Source of the DNA: G965198795 sp965198795
Lineage (GTDB): Bacteria; Pseudomonadota; Alphaproteobacteria; Rhodospirillales; Casp-alpha2
DNA: 64,000 nucleotides
Reading direction: 5' to 3'
Assembly (NCBI GenBank): GCA_965198795.1
Contig: OZ240674.1
Span: 1,550,001-1,614,000 of the forward strand
Translations under genes and position numbers: made by a program
Shown here: piece by piece, positions 33,218-40,881 of the stretch
Layout of the letters: the number at the start of each line of letters is the position of its first letter
Position numbering within the stretch: position 1 is the stretch's first letter
Notes under the pieces: model-generated
The model's database searches: none
Told to the model about the DNA's origin: nothing
What the model saw: only the letters and a program-made list of their open reading frames with translations

Positions 33218-34177
33218 TTGGCGATGATCTCGAATCCGTCCGCCGTTGTCCCCGGAAACCGGCGGGACTGTCCAGAACTCAGCCGTATCGTCGAGTTGAT
33301 CGCGGGCGGGAACCCTTTGCAGAAAAAGCGCATCGAAGGATTTCTGGAAACCCGGGATCTGGAGTACTGGAGTTTCGCCGAGGGTCTAAGCCGCATTCTC
33401 AATCACGGCTTTCTGACCGACGAGGCGGCGAGGGACGAGGCGGCGAGGGCCTATAACAAGATGTGCATGGACTTCCTGTCCGAGCAGATACGTTTCAAAA
33501 AGACCGGCAAATACAGAATTGACGACGCCGCGAAAGCCGTCGCCGAGGTTTATGACGACCTGGAAGTCATGCGCTATTACATGGTCGGCCTGTTGGTGTC
33601 CTATATGTTCTGGCCGAATCATTATGCGCTGTTCCGGTTCTTCGACAAGCACTTGCCCAAGACGCCGCCTGGGAACTATCTTGAGGTCGGCGTCGGCCAT
33701 GGTCTGTTCACCTCCACGATGCTCAGCCGGTTCCCCGGCGTTACCGGCGCCGCCATCGATATCAGCGAGACTTCGATCAAGACAGCGCGCGAGACCCTGA
33801 CGGCTTTCCAGGTCGATCAGTCCCGGCTGAGATTTATCCATGGCGATTATTTGACGACCGAGCCCGACGGCGGTCCCTTCGATTTCATCATCATGGGCGA
33901 GGTTCTGGAGCACGTGAACGACGCGCCCGCGTTCATGCGCCGCACCAGGAACCTGCTGGCGCCCGGCGGCGCGGTCTACATGACGACGTGCGCCAATTGC
34001 CCGGCGCTCGACCACGTTTATCATTTTCACTCTGCGGGCGAGATCAGGGACCTCATGGTTGAAAGCGGATTTCGCATCGTGGACGACCTGGCGCTGGCCG
34101 CCGAGGATATTCCCGAGGACAAGTGGGAGGAGGAATTGGTGACCGTGAATTATTGCGCCCTGCTGGAGCACGCTTGA
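33218..34177 (+). CDS. SAM-dependent methyltransferase
   Basis: About 319 residues with a class I methyltransferase domain from about residue 145: NYLEVGVGHGLFTSTML (SAM motif I), AAIDISETSIKTA, then FDFIIMGEVLEHVND (motif II) and LLAPGGAVYMTT. The N-terminal 140 residues are helical. TTG 33218 has AGGAG 8 bases upstream; ATG 33224 in the same frame has poor spacing. The stop overlaps the FkbH start as TGATG. Together with FkbH it recalls pathways that make O-methylglyceryl or similar groups on flagellar sugars, but the acceptor is not known. Confidence 0.8.
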   Translation: MAMISNPSAVVPGNRRDCPELSRIVELIAGGNPLQKKRIEGFLETRDLEYWSFAEGLSRILNHGFLTDEAARDEAARAYNKMCMDFLSEQIRFKKTGKYRIDDAAKAVAEVYDDLEVMRYYMVGLLVSYMFWPNHYALFRFFDKHLPKTPPGNYLEVGVGHGLFTSTMLSRFPGVTGAAIDISETSIKTARETLTAFQVDQSRLRFIHGDYLTTEPDGGPFDFIIMGEVLEHVNDAPAFMRRTRNLLAPGGAVYMTTCANCPALDHVYHFHSAGEIRDLMVESGFRIVDDLALAAEDIPEDKWEEELVTVNYCALLEHA

Positions 34178-36003
34178 TGGCGTCCGGCGCGGCCGTGTTC
34201 GGGACCAGCTTCTCCGAGGCCCTGCCGCGCGCCAGGAAAGAAGGGTCCTACGCGGCTCTCGCGGCCTTGGCGAACGCGAAGGACGCGGATGACGCGCAGG
34301 AAGGCCTCAAGCCATACAAGATCGCGGTGCTTCGAAACATGACGGTGGAGCCGGTCCTGCCTGTGCTGGAGGCCGAACTGCTGATGGCCGGTCTATACCC
34401 GGACGTTCATGTGGCGGATTTCGACACCATCGCGTCCGACGCCATGAACCCGGACTCGGACCTTTACGCCCTCGCGCCCGACTGCGTCGTCATCGCCCAG
34501 TGGCCGGAAACGCTGACGCCGGCCCTGTGGTCGCGGTTTCCGACCCTTTCCCGGGAAATGGTCGATGAAGAAATTCAGCGGGTCGCGGACGATCTTAAAA
34601 TGGTCATGAGCGCCCTTCGCGAAAAAACCGGCGTTCCTGTCCTGGCGACCAACATCCCCTGCCCAGGTCACGGCGCCATGGGTATGATGGAAGCGCAATC
34701 GGGGGAACATCAGCGGGCCGCCATCGACCGGTTGAACAGGGCGTTGATCAAGGCGGCCGGGCCGTTCGGAGACGTCTACTGGATCGACCTGGCCGGACTG
34801 ATCAATCGGTTGGGATACGAACAGGCCTTTGACCGCCGCTATTGGCAGATCGCGCGCGCCCCCCTGGGCAAATCGGCCCTGGTTCCGCTTGGCCGGCATA
34901 TGGCGGCGCTGATAAGGGCGCTGACCGGCGGCGTTCGGAAATGCCTGGTGCTGGACTGCGACAACACGCTTTGGGGCGGGATCGTCGGCGAGGACGGCAT
35001 GGCGGGCGTCAAGGTGGGCGCCGACTATCCGGGTTCGGCCTACCGGGCGTTTCAACAGGCCGTGTTGAACCTGAAGGCCCGCGGCGTCATGCTGGCCATC
35101 AACTCCAAGAACAATGAAGCGGACGTGCTGGAGGTGTTTCGGGACCATCCCGGCATGTTGCTCCGCGAGGATGATTTTGTCGCCATGCGCGTCAACTGGC
35201 GGGACAAGGCCTCCAATTTGCGCGAACTGGCGGAAGAATTGAACATCGGACTAGACGCGCTGGTGTTCGCGGATGACAGCGCCTTTGAATGTGATTTCGT
35301 CCGCGCCGCCCTGCCGGAAGTCGCGGTGCTGCATTTACAGGGCGGCGCGAGCGGTTACGCGGACAAGCTCGCCGAAGGGGCCTACTTCGACCGCTTGAGC
35401 TTGTCGGCGGAGGACGCCAAGCGGAGCGAGATGTATCTGGCGGACCGCAAGCGCAAAAATATGGCGGCTGGCGCGGCGTCCATTGAGGATTATCTGCGGG
35501 GCCTTGAGATCGAGGCTGAAATCGCCGAACCGGCGCCGGCGGATATTCCCCGCGTCGCGCAGCTCACGCAAAAAACCAATCAGTTCAACCTAACCACCAG
35601 GCGCTACACGGAAGGCGACGTGAGCCGGTTCATCAAGGATCCGGCGAAAAAGGTCTACGCCATGAAGCTCCGCGACAAGATCGCCGACATCGGCCTCGTC
35701 GGCGTGGCGATTGCGTCGGAAGAGAGCGGCGCCTGCGTCATAGACACTTTCTTGATGTCATGCCGGGCGCTGGGGCGCGGCGCGGAAGACGCCATGCTGA
35801 GCCGGGTGTTGCGGGACGCGGGCGGCGCGCCGGTCATTGGACGCTTTCTGCCCACCGGGAAGAACGCCCAGGTGGCGCGGTTTTTTCCGAAGCGCGGGTT
35901 CGAGGAAACCGCGCGGACCAAAGAGGCGGTTGAATGGAGGCTTCAGCCCGGCGATAAGCTGGTCGAGGCGCCCGATTGGATCAACGTGCGCTCGCCCGGC
36001 TAG
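34177..36003 (+). CDS. FkbH-like HAD-superfamily protein (IIIC subfamily) with C-terminal acyltransferase-like domain
   Basis: A 608-residue three-part protein: an SGNH-hydrolase-like N-terminal region (about 45-245), a HAD-IIIC domain with KCLVLDCDNTLWGGIVGED (D260, D262) and LVFADDSAFEC, and a C-terminal GNAT-like domain from about 480 with CRALGRGAEDAML. FkbH enzymes take D-1,3-bisphosphoglycerate and load a glyceryl group on a dedicated ACP; an ACP gene follows 20 bases later. Start at ATG 34177, overlapping the methyltransferase stop. A glyceryl or glycerate-derived acyl unit for the sugar is therefore likely, though not proven. Confidence 0.88.
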   Translation: MASGAAVFGTSFSEALPRARKEGSYAALAALANAKDADDAQEGLKPYKIAVLRNMTVEPVLPVLEAELLMAGLYPDVHVADFDTIASDAMNPDSDLYALAPDCVVIAQWPETLTPALWSRFPTLSREMVDEEIQRVADDLKMVMSALREKTGVPVLATNIPCPGHGAMGMMEAQSGEHQRAAIDRLNRALIKAAGPFGDVYWIDLAGLINRLGYEQAFDRRYWQIARAPLGKSALVPLGRHMAALIRALTGGVRKCLVLDCDNTLWGGIVGEDGMAGVKVGADYPGSAYRAFQQAVLNLKARGVMLAINSKNNEADVLEVFRDHPGMLLREDDFVAMRVNWRDKASNLRELAEELNIGLDALVFADDSAFECDFVRAALPEVAVLHLQGGASGYADKLAEGAYFDRLSLSAEDAKRSEMYLADRKRKNMAAGAASIEDYLRGLEIEAEIAEPAPADIPRVAQLTQKTNQFNLTTRRYTEGDVSRFIKDPAKKVYAMKLRDKIADIGLVGVAIASEESGACVIDTFLMSCRALGRGAEDAMLSRVLRDAGGAPVIGRFLPTGKNAQVARFFPKRGFEETARTKEAVEWRLQPGDKLVEAPDWINVRSPG

Positions 36004-36023
36004 GGCTTTTTGAGGACATCACC

Positions 36024-36269
36024 ATGAGCGATAACGAAAACCGTCTGAAATCAGTGATCGGGGACATTCTGAAGATTGACGCCGGTTCAATCGGCGATGA
36101 GACGTCCGTTGACAGTGTAGAGGCGTGGGATTCGCTCCGTCATCTCAATCTGGTGCTGGCCATTGAGGGTGAATTCGGCATTTCGTTGACCGAGGAGCAG
36201 ACGGTGGAAATTCTGAATTATCCGCTGATCAAGCTTGTGATGGCGGAACACGGGATCGACTTCGGATGA
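36024..36269 (+). CDS. Acyl carrier protein (second copy)
   Basis: An 81-residue ACP. The phosphopantetheine serine is predicted at Ser37 in VEAWDSLRHLNLV; the acidic helices GDILKIDAGSIGDETSVDS and EQTVEILNYPLIKLV fit the family. GAGGA lies about 7 bases before the ATG at 36024; an upstream in-frame start exists inside fkbH but has no site. The WDS variant of the usual DSL motif is common in ACPs paired with FkbH. The stop overlaps the ligase start as ATGA. Confidence 0.88.
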   Translation: MSDNENRLKSVIGDILKIDAGSIGDETSVDSVEAWDSLRHLNLVLAIEGEFGISLTEEQTVEILNYPLIKLVMAEHGIDFG

Positions 36270-37645
36270 CCGAGGCCGCCGCCGTTAAACGAGCCGACGA
36301 GGTTTTGCTGGAGCGTGTCGCTTCGGGCGGCGGCCTTCCGGCGCTCTATTGGCGCGGCGCTGAAATTACCTATGACCAGCTTTGGGAAAATGTGTCCGCG
36401 TGGCGCAAGCGCCTGCGGCGGGACGGCGTTGAAGCGGGCGACGTCCTGGCGTTTCATGGGGATTTCAGCCCCGGCACGTCCGCGCTCATGCTGGCGGGGG
36501 TCGCCGAGGGGGCCATCCTGGCGCCGTTGACCTGGGATGTGGACTCCGAGCTTGAAAATCTGCTGGCCATCGCCGGCGCCGGGACCTTGTACCGATTCGA
36601 CGCGGATGACCGGGCGGCAAGGGAAACATACGCGTACGGCCCCGCGCCGCTCTTGATCGAGGAGTTCCGCGAGCGGGGTCATCCGGGCCTTGTGGTCTTT
36701 ACTTCCGGCTCCACGGGTAAGCCCAAGGGAATTTTGCAGGACGTGGCGCTTGTTTCGAGAAAGTTCGTCGCCGAGCGTCCCGGCTGGCGGACGGTGTTGT
36801 TCCTGATGATGGATCACTTCGGTGGATTCAACACGTTCCTCTCCACGTTCGCTTATCGAGGCATGGGGGTGTGCCTGGGCGGCGCGCGCGATCCGGAAAC
36901 CGTCGCGAAAGCCATTGCCGGGAGCCGGGCGACCTTGTTGCCGACAACGCCGACGTTCCTGAATTTCCTGATCGCCAGCCGGGCTTACGCGGCTCACGAC
37001 CTGTCGTCGGTGGAGCTGATAACATACGGCACGGAACTGATGCCCGAAACGACCTTGAACGAGATCGCGGCCATTTTTCCGAACGCCAGGTTGAAGCAGA
37101 CTTATGGGCTGTCGGAACTGGGCGTTTTACGATCCGAGTCTGAAGACTCCGGCTCGCTCTGGCTGAAAGTGGGGGGCCGGGGTTTCGAGACCAAGGTCGT
37201 CAACGGCGTTCTCTGGATTCGTTCGGAGGCGAACATGGTGGGCTATCTGAACGCGCCTAGCCCCTTTGACGACGCGGGCTGGATGTGCACCGGCGACGAG
37301 GTCGAGGTCCGCGGCGATTACATGCGTTTCATGGGCCGGAAAACCGAGGTCATCAACACGGGCGGCAAGAAAGTCTACCCGATCGAGGTCGAAAATTTCC
37401 TGATGAGCCTGCCAAACGTGGGGAACGCGACGGTGGAAGCGCGACCGCATCCGATCATGGGGCAAGTCGTCCAGGCGAGAATTTCCGTGCTGGAACCGGA
37501 GGACTCCATGGCCATGACCGAGCGTCTGCGCGGCCTTTGTAACGAAAAGCTCGCGAAATACAAAGTGCCGGTGAGGTTCGTTCAGATTGATGCGGACGGC
37601 CATCACAACATGCGGTTCAAGAAGGTTCGGACGAATATTTCCTGA
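36266..37645 (+). CDS. AMP-dependent acyl-CoA/ACP ligase
   Basis: A 459-residue ANL-superfamily adenylating enzyme. The AMP-binding signature VVFTSGSTGKPKG is at 143-155, KQTYGLSELG provides the A5 Tyr-Gly-x-Glu element, and FMGRKTEVINTGGKKVYP (hinge and A8) plus a C-terminal KVRTN lysine complete the core. It is shorter than typical acyl-CoA ligases (500-600) because of a compact N-terminal domain, as in ligases of sugar-acyl and amino-acid loading systems. It would activate a free acid and load it on the adjacent ACP or CoA. Confidence 0.88.
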   Translation: MTEAAAVKRADEVLLERVASGGGLPALYWRGAEITYDQLWENVSAWRKRLRRDGVEAGDVLAFHGDFSPGTSALMLAGVAEGAILAPLTWDVDSELENLLAIAGAGTLYRFDADDRAARETYAYGPAPLLIEEFRERGHPGLVVFTSGSTGKPKGILQDVALVSRKFVAERPGWRTVLFLMMDHFGGFNTFLSTFAYRGMGVCLGGARDPETVAKAIAGSRATLLPTTPTFLNFLIASRAYAAHDLSSVELITYGTELMPETTLNEIAAIFPNARLKQTYGLSELGVLRSESEDSGSLWLKVGGRGFETKVVNGVLWIRSEANMVGYLNAPSPFDDAGWMCTGDEVEVRGDYMRFMGRKTEVINTGGKKVYPIEVENFLMSLPNVGNATVEARPHPIMGQVVQARISVLEPEDSMAMTERLRGLCNEKLAKYKVPVRFVQIDADGHHNMRFKKVRTNIS

Positions 37646-37655
37646 AGTCCGGCGC

Positions 37656-38501
37656 TCAAGCCGGCCGCCAGCGCTCTTCCCGTTTCAGACCAGCCATCTC
37701 GTCATCCTTGCCGTTCCTGATCCAGGCGTCCAACTCGTCGCCATTGGTGATGTAGCAATACATGTCCTCCCGGAAGAGGTCTTCGTTGACTCGGTGAATG
37801 TCGCGCGCGAGGCCGCTTTCCATCGGGATTCGTCTGTTGTCGCCGACTTTTACCGCGCCATCGGCCCGAAGCGCGCGTCCGAATCCGGTAATGTCCCATT
37901 CGGGTACGGCGTGAAGCGAGCGGGAATACATCACCTCCGCGCAGGGACCGATCTCCTCGCCGTCCTCGAACATGCGCCCGGCGAAGCGTTTGAAGTACCG
38001 GTACGGGACCATCAGGATTTCCTCGGCGTGATGCATGAGACTGCACGACACCCAGGGGACGCCCAGGACGCAGACGCGGGCGTTCACGCCGCACAACCAG
38101 CCGAGCACGCCGTCCAGCCCCCAGGCGGTCGTGCAGGGAAGGGTCAGAAGTTCCTCCGCCCGGGGACCCTTGACCAGGTAACTGTTCATGGGCGAGCGGC
38201 TGCGCCGGAAGGCGCCCCCGGCAAGCGCCGTTTCCGGCAGGCTGCCCGTGTCCGGCGCGGTTCGGACGAGATCGAACGTCCGGTTCCTCGCGAAATCGAG
38301 ATAGCTGTAGGCGGGCAGCACAAGCGTTCTGCCCTCGCCGGCGACATCCTCCAGAATCTCCAGAACCCGCGCCGCCGCCTGGTCCGGCGGCCAACCGAAG
38401 GCGTGGACGAAAGTCCAAAGACCCGAATAGACTGCGATGACGTCGTTATCCGGGGGCAGGAGCGCTCGAAAGACGTCTTCCAGGTCCCGTTCGGTCGGCA
38501 C
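37656..38501 (-). CDS. AAC(3)-like N-acyltransferase
   Basis: A 281-residue member of the aminoglycoside 3-N-acetyltransferase fold, with GRTLVLPAYSYLDFARN, FRRSRSPMNSYLVKGP and CVLGVPWVSCSLMHHAEEI matching the cofactor and catalytic His regions. In glycan loci such proteins N-acylate amino-sugars, using acetyl-CoA or acyl-ACP; drug resistance is not implied. It lies next to the ligase-ACP-FkbH unit (convergent, 10 bases between stops). It starts at GTG 38501 two bases after the flbT stop, so it may be coupled to flbT. A candidate for the final acyl transfer to the sugar. Confidence 0.78.
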   Translation of the reverse strand: MPTERDLEDVFRALLPPDNDVIAVYSGLWTFVHAFGWPPDQAAARVLEILEDVAGEGRTLVLPAYSYLDFARNRTFDLVRTAPDTGSLPETALAGGAFRRSRSPMNSYLVKGPRAEELLTLPCTTAWGLDGVLGWLCGVNARVCVLGVPWVSCSLMHHAEEILMVPYRYFKRFAGRMFEDGEEIGPCAEVMYSRSLHAVPEWDITGFGRALRADGAVKVGDNRRIPMESGLARDIHRVNEDLFREDMYCYITNGDELDAWIRNGKDDEMAGLKREERWRPA

Positions 38502-38503
38502 GG

Positions 38504-38950
38504 TCAGCCGCCTTCTTGAACACCGGGCTCGCTCTCGGCCTCAAGCAGTTTCCGTACGCCTTCATGAAACGCCCCCAAAACCTCGGCCTCGTGAACAACA
38601 AGCTTCTGGGTCAGCTTCATGCCTTTGTATATTTTACCCTGGTCAACGGCTTGGAAGACTTGATCGGCGATCTCCCGCGTATTGGGCGCCGCCGCGACGA
38701 AATCGTCGAGGTAGGTTTTAAAGACCGCCAGGTACGTGGCTTCTTTTTTCGGGAACATGTAAGCGCACTGCAGCGCGAAATAGACTCGGGCCGCCGGCGT
38801 GGCGGCCTCGTCCTCGGTCAAGACTTCCTTCTCGCGCAAAATCGCCGACTCGTTATGCACCAGCAACTTCGCGTTTCCGCCGATATTCTCGACGACGGCG
38901 CCGTTGATGACCACTTTGTCGCCAGTCTTGACGTCAAGTTTCAAAGGCAT
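38504..38950 (-). CDS. flbT: Flagellin mRNA regulator FlbT
   Basis: FlbT binds flagellin mRNA in Caulobacter and limits its translation until the hook is complete. The 148-residue protein starts MPLKLDVKTGDKVVINGAVV and contains ALQCAYMFPKKEATYLAVF and VDQGKIYKGMKLTQKLVVHE, as in the family. ATG 38950 is chosen because the homologous N-terminus begins here; in-frame sequence continues far upstream without similarity. It is separated from flaF, its usual partner, by about 8.6 kb that include flagellin and maf. Located upstream of and divergent from the flagellin gene. Confidence 0.93.
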   Translation of the reverse strand: MPLKLDVKTGDKVVINGAVVENIGGNAKLLVHNESAILREKEVLTEDEAATPAARVYFALQCAYMFPKKEATYLAVFKTYLDDFVAAAPNTREIADQVFQAVDQGKIYKGMKLTQKLVVHEAEVLGAFHEGVRKLLEAESEPGVQEGG

Positions 38951-39141
38951 TTCAATCCGACTCCCGAGTCCCGGCGTTACGCGGCCATGGTCAGGCCGGT
39001 TCGGCGGAATGGTAACGCCAAACCCTCCGCTTTTGAATAACGGGTTTCCATGCCATTGGTTTTGCGGGGATTTCTTCCGCAGCGCCCGCGAAATCATGGA
39101 CCGGACCATTAGGACCGATTCCGCCGCAGGCCGTTTCGCCG

Positions 39142-39235
39142 TCCCCCGCGCGGGCGGGAATCCAGCGCGGGGGCTCGCGCTGCAAGCAATCATGAGTGAC
39201 CGTAGAGCGGTCTGCATTCCCGCCCGCGCGGGGGA
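39142..39235. repeat. Long inverted repeat with GC-rich 20-base arms
   Basis: Arms at 39142-39161 and 39216-39235 are exact reverse complements (TCCCCCGCGCGGGCGGGAAT), separated by 54 bases. The ATTCCCGC...GCGGGGGA arms look like the dispersed palindromic (REP/MITE-like) units common in proteobacterial genomes. It sits between flbT and the flagellin promoter. Only one copy is in the window, so its repetitive nature is inferred from its style. Confidence 0.75.
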
Positions 39236-39321
39236 TGGAGCGAGGGCGCGGGAATGGCTTCCTTAAGCCGCCCGAACCAATACAGGAACCGCCCGGACCA
39301 TCACAGAGGATGGAGACCCTG

Positions 39322-39350
39322 TTGACATCATGACCGGGCGCCGGTAAGTT
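39322..39350 (+). promoter_or_regulatory. Candidate promoter of the flagellin gene
   Basis: A perfect TTGACA (39322-39327) is followed after 17 bases by TAAGTT (39345-39350), giving a predicted start near 39357 and a leader of about 72 bases. No sigma-54 type GG-N10-GC element was found nearby. The leader contains a small GGGC/GCCC stem at about 39387-39401 before the AAAGGAG ribosome site. The minus-10 match is weak. Confidence 0.4.
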
Positions 39351-39428
39351 CCCGATTGGGTGCCGTCAGAAGGATTGCGCCTACGGGGCAAGAACGCCCT
39401 CTCAAATACTCTAGAAAGGAGTAGACTT

Positions 39429-40790
39429 ATGTCAGACGTTGCTCTTTCATTCGCTGTACGCGATTCACTTCTCTCCCTCCAAAACACGACCGACCTGATC
39501 AACAGAACCAACAGCCGCTTGGCCTCGGGTCTAGAGGTCGCGTCCGCCGTTGACGATCCGGTCGCGTTCTTCACCGCTGTGGGCCTCGCCGACCGCGCGT
39601 CCGACTTCGAGGACCGTTTATCCGGTATCGAACAAGGCATTCAGGCGGTTACGGCCGCTCTGGACGGTGTTGAAGGCATCGACGGCATCGTTCGTCAGCT
39701 CAGAGGTCTCGCCAACAACCTTCGGTCCGCCAGGGGCACGGCGTTCAATGACTTGGTGACGCAGTTCAATGGGGTCCGTACTCAGATCGGCGAACTGGCC
39801 AACGACACCGAGTACCTGGGTCAGAGCCTGGTCGACAGCACGAGGGAGGAGCTTACGATCCGCTTCTCGACCACGACCAGCGCCCTGCTGCTCCTGCAAT
39901 CGGAGAACCTCCGCGAAAGCGGCATTGGCGTTAACCAGCTGATTAGCGGGGGTACCGTCGATGTCGCCTCCGCCGCGGCCCAGGGCGTCTTGACCGGCAC
40001 CGACTCGGCCGTCACCTACTCCGGTCAAACCGTCAACCTGGTTGGCGGCGACACCACCGCGGGCGTCACAACGCAGAGTTTGAGCCGCGTGGTCGTCACC
40101 TTCAACGGCACGGGCTCCCTCAGCTTCGATACTCAAGGGGCGACCACGCTTCAGTTCGACCTGGGCACCGTCAGCATCACGATCTCGAATAACCAAGGCG
40201 GCAACACGGCCGCGACGGTCAGGAACGGCGACACGCTGACGCTGGTCCTTTCGTCCAGTACGGATACGCAAGCGTTCACCGGCGGTACCGCCACTTTCAA
40301 CGTGGCGGCGGACGAGTTTATCGGCGTCGTCGACAACGTTCGGGTCAACGTGGGTTCCACCGACAACCGTGCGGGGCTGATCGGCTTCGGCTCCACGCAA
40401 ACGTCGGTCGCCGAAACGGCTGATAATTTAACCGCTGCTGAGTTGACGGCGCTGCTGAACACCGCGTCTTTGGGAGTCGATTACACGGCCGTTGAGGAAG
40501 CCGACACCGCCGGGTTTGACATACTCGTCGGGCAACTCGACTCCGCCATACAGACGCTGCGGACCGAATCCCAGTCTCTGGGTTCGAACGTCGCCTTGCT
40601 GCAAACCCGTTTGGACTTCTCAGAGTCCTACATCAACACCCTTGAGGTGGGTGATGGTCTGCTGACGCTGGCCGACCTGAACACGGAAGGCGCCAACCTG
40701 CTCGCTCTGCAAACCAGACAGCAGCTTGGTATTTCGGCCCTGGCCTTCGCCGGTCAGTCCGAACAGGGCATCCTGAGCCTGTTCAACTAG
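39429..40790 (+). CDS. Flagellin
   Basis: Filament subunit of 453 residues exported by the flagellar type III system. The helical N-terminal D0/D1 region (residues about 1-160) includes SLQNTTDLINRTNSRLASGLEV... and VDDPVAFFTAVGLADRA; the C-terminal helix has GDGLLTLADLNTEGANLLAL and ends GILSLFN. The central part (about 165-365) is beta-rich and loaded with Thr, Ser and Asn, the usual sites of O-linked glycans. AAAGGAG lies 8 bases before the ATG at 39429. It is the only flagellin in the window and lies among Maf and TPR-glycosyltransferase genes, its likely modifying enzymes. FlbT is probably its post-transcriptional regulator. Confidence 0.92.
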   Translation: MSDVALSFAVRDSLLSLQNTTDLINRTNSRLASGLEVASAVDDPVAFFTAVGLADRASDFEDRLSGIEQGIQAVTAALDGVEGIDGIVRQLRGLANNLRSARGTAFNDLVTQFNGVRTQIGELANDTEYLGQSLVDSTREELTIRFSTTTSALLLLQSENLRESGIGVNQLISGGTVDVASAAAQGVLTGTDSAVTYSGQTVNLVGGDTTAGVTTQSLSRVVVTFNGTGSLSFDTQGATTLQFDLGTVSITISNNQGGNTAATVRNGDTLTLVLSSSTDTQAFTGGTATFNVAADEFIGVVDNVRVNVGSTDNRAGLIGFGSTQTSVAETADNLTAAELTALLNTASLGVDYTAVEEADTAGFDILVGQLDSAIQTLRTESQSLGSNVALLQTRLDFSESYINTLEVGDGLLTLADLNTEGANLLALQTRQQLGISALAFAGQSEQGILSLFN

Positions 40791-40807
40791 GTTTGAACGA
40801 ATACCGG

Positions 40808-40880
40808 GAAGGCGCTTTCGCCTTCTTCATACCGGACGAATGAACTCCGTCGGCGGAAAGACCGCCGGCGGAGTTTCGTT
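40808..40880 (+). terminator. Tandem stem-loops after flagellin
   Basis: First stem GAAGGCG/CGCCTTC (40808-40825) followed by TTCAT; second stem of 14 pairs with one G-T wobble (40843-40856 and 40862-40875, loop AAAGA) followed by T-rich TCGTTTTC. The second is a good intrinsic terminator for the plus-strand flagellin transcript. Two in series fit a highly expressed gene facing a convergent neighbour. Confidence 0.85.
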
Positions 40881-40881
40881 T

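Larger units (their letters stand above)
38951..39428. other. Divergent region between flbT and flagellin
   Basis: This 478-base stretch without genes holds the flbT leader, a 94-base palindromic element at 39142-39235 and the flagellin promoter candidate at 39322-39350. No coding sequence with recognisable similarity was found in it. Confidence 0.6.

Noticed and set aside
37656..38501. Aminoglycoside resistance gene
   Set aside because: Although it has the AAC(3) fold, it lies in a sugar-acylation cluster with no resistance or mobile context; related proteins in glycan loci act on sugars.
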